Source: an uncultured bacterium (GTDB lineage Bacteria > Pseudomonadota > Alphaproteobacteria > Sphingomonadales > Sphingomonadaceae). From it: a stretch of DNA of 64,000 nt. The notes under the pieces were generated by a model, which worked only from the letters and a program-made list of their open reading frames with translations, searched no databases and was not told where the DNA came from. The position numbers and the translations under genes were made by a program. The stretch lies in the NCBI GenBank assembly GCA_903884945.1, contig CAISGR010000103.1, forward strand, positions 62,001 to 126,000, in the 5' to 3' direction. Shown here one piece after another: positions 63,635 to 64,000 of the stretch. Every line of letters starts with the position of its first letter. Position 1 is the first letter of the stretch.

Positions 63635-64000
63635 TGGGCGCCGAGTTCCATATCAGCGTCGAGGGCCAGCAGCTGGTCGAGCAGCGCCTGGCGCTGCTCC
63701 AGGCGCGCTTCGGCGACCTCACGCCGCTGATGGATATCATCGGGACGGTGATCGAATCGGACACCGCGGACAATTTCGCGGGCGAGCATGGCCCCGACGG
63801 CGTGCCGTGGAAGCCGAGCCAGCGGGTGTTGCGCACTGCGGTCGGCCCGCATGGGCCGCAGAAAGTCAGCGGCAAGACGCTCCAGCTCAGCCGCCGGATG
63901 GCGCTGTCGGTCACGCATCTGGCCGGGCCGACGCAAGTCGAGGTCGGCACCAACGTGATCTACGCGCGGCGCCACCAGGAAGGTTTCGACGGCACCGAGA
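63634..64000 (+). CDS. Phage virion morphogenesis protein (Mu gpG/gp37-like), truncated by window
   Basis: 122 residues visible from the ATG at 63634 (TGATG overlap). HISVEGQQLVEQRLALLQAR, SDTADNFAGEHGPDGVPWKP and KTLQLSRRMALSVTHLAG match the phage tail-completion/virion morphogenesis family (Phage_tail_S). The open frame continues past the right edge. Confidence 0.88.
   Translation, partial: MGAEFHISVEGQQLVEQRLALLQARFGDLTPLMDIIGTVIESDTADNFAGEHGPDGVPWKPSQRVLRTAVGPHGPQKVSGKTLQLSRRMALSVTHLAGPTQVEVGTNVIYARRHQEGFDGTE

Larger units (their letters stand above)
34488..64000. mobile_element. Mu-like transposable prophage, left 29 kb (right end outside window)
   Basis: Gene content and order follow the Mu/B3 transposable-phage plan: repressor divergent from a Ner-like gene, MuA-type DDE transposase, MuB-type ATPase, GemA, Mor/C-like activator, lysis genes, gp25-gp28, portal (gp29), head protein F, protease I, major head T, gp36 and gp37-like tail protein. 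The left limit is an estimate: it must lie between the cho terminator (34299) and the first phage gene (34916). Transposase-type phages end in 5'-TG, and a TG at 34488 just before the tandem repeats is a candidate. The host target duplication cannot be confirmed without the right end. Confidence 0.9.

Noticed and set aside
34261..64000. tRNA or integrase-type attachment site for the prophage
   Set aside because: No tRNA and no tyrosine or serine integrase were seen. The DDE transposase and MuB-like ATPase imply transposition into a non-specific site.

Overview
The window looks like chromosomal DNA of a GC-rich alphaproteobacterium, most likely a sphingomonad. The reasons are the strong GC bias at third codon positions, dense ATGA/GTGA gene overlaps, a TonB-dependent receptor, and a Ros/MucR domain inside a phage gene. 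It has two halves: a choline/phospholipid head-group catabolic region (about 1-34300) and the left 29 kb or so of a Mu-like transposable prophage (about 34500 to the right edge).

Region 1-4000 is a leftward group: a LysR regulator, an isochorismatase-type hydrolase, a XapX (DUF1427) membrane protein and a Tat-exported amidohydrolase cut by the left edge. Region 4089-13714 is a rightward, tightly overlapping operon for the end of glycine betaine catabolism: purU, a dimethylglycine-dehydrogenase-like flavoprotein, a GbcA-like Rieske oxygenase and soxB-soxD-soxA-soxG. Together these would take betaine to glycine, with released one-carbon units passing through tetrahydrofolate to formate. Region 13900-18732 holds assorted genes: a small protein, an MFS transporter, a lipoprotein, an ankyrin protein, a VOC protein and a small membrane protein. 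Region 18839-23374 has eutBC and a TonB-dependent receptor. Region 23796-34260 supplies the front of the pathway: phosphocholine-specific phospholipase C, a HAD phosphatase resembling phosphorylcholine phosphatase, a prolyl-tRNA-editing-like protein, betA, a BetI repressor fused in frame to BetB, and divergently a choline ABC transporter whose binding protein and permease are one polypeptide. Read together this is a nearly complete phosphatidylcholine to choline to betaine to glycine route. The betaine oxygenase reductase (GbcB) is the one obvious part not seen.

The prophage begins somewhere between the cho terminator (34299) and 34916. Its left arm carries three 20-bp-spaced repeats, a small leftward operon, an AT-rich DUF3800 cargo gene, and the repressor with a membrane protein. 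Its early rightward operon starts with a Ner-like protein and a ParB-MucR fusion, followed by DNA-binding proteins, MuA- and MuB-type transposition proteins, a DnaA-domain-IV-like protein, GemA and a Mor/C-like activator. The late genes are endopeptidase, Rz/Rz1 spanins, an SGNH-hydrolase fibre-like protein, an FkbM methyltransferase, gp25-gp28 homologues, portal, head morphogenesis protein with likely BECR nuclease domains, protease, decoration protein, major head protein and gp35-gp37-like proteins. The right end of the prophage lies outside the window.

The observations most worth following are: (i) the BetI-BetB repressor-enzyme fusion, a PutA-like arrangement for choline; (ii) a duplicated promoter element at 48459 and 59760, positioned like Mu Plys and PI, whose predicted transcripts would be leaderless; (iii) a phage switch whose divergent start codons overlap in one CCATGG and whose operators lie inside the coding sequences; (iv) the ParB-MucR fusion.
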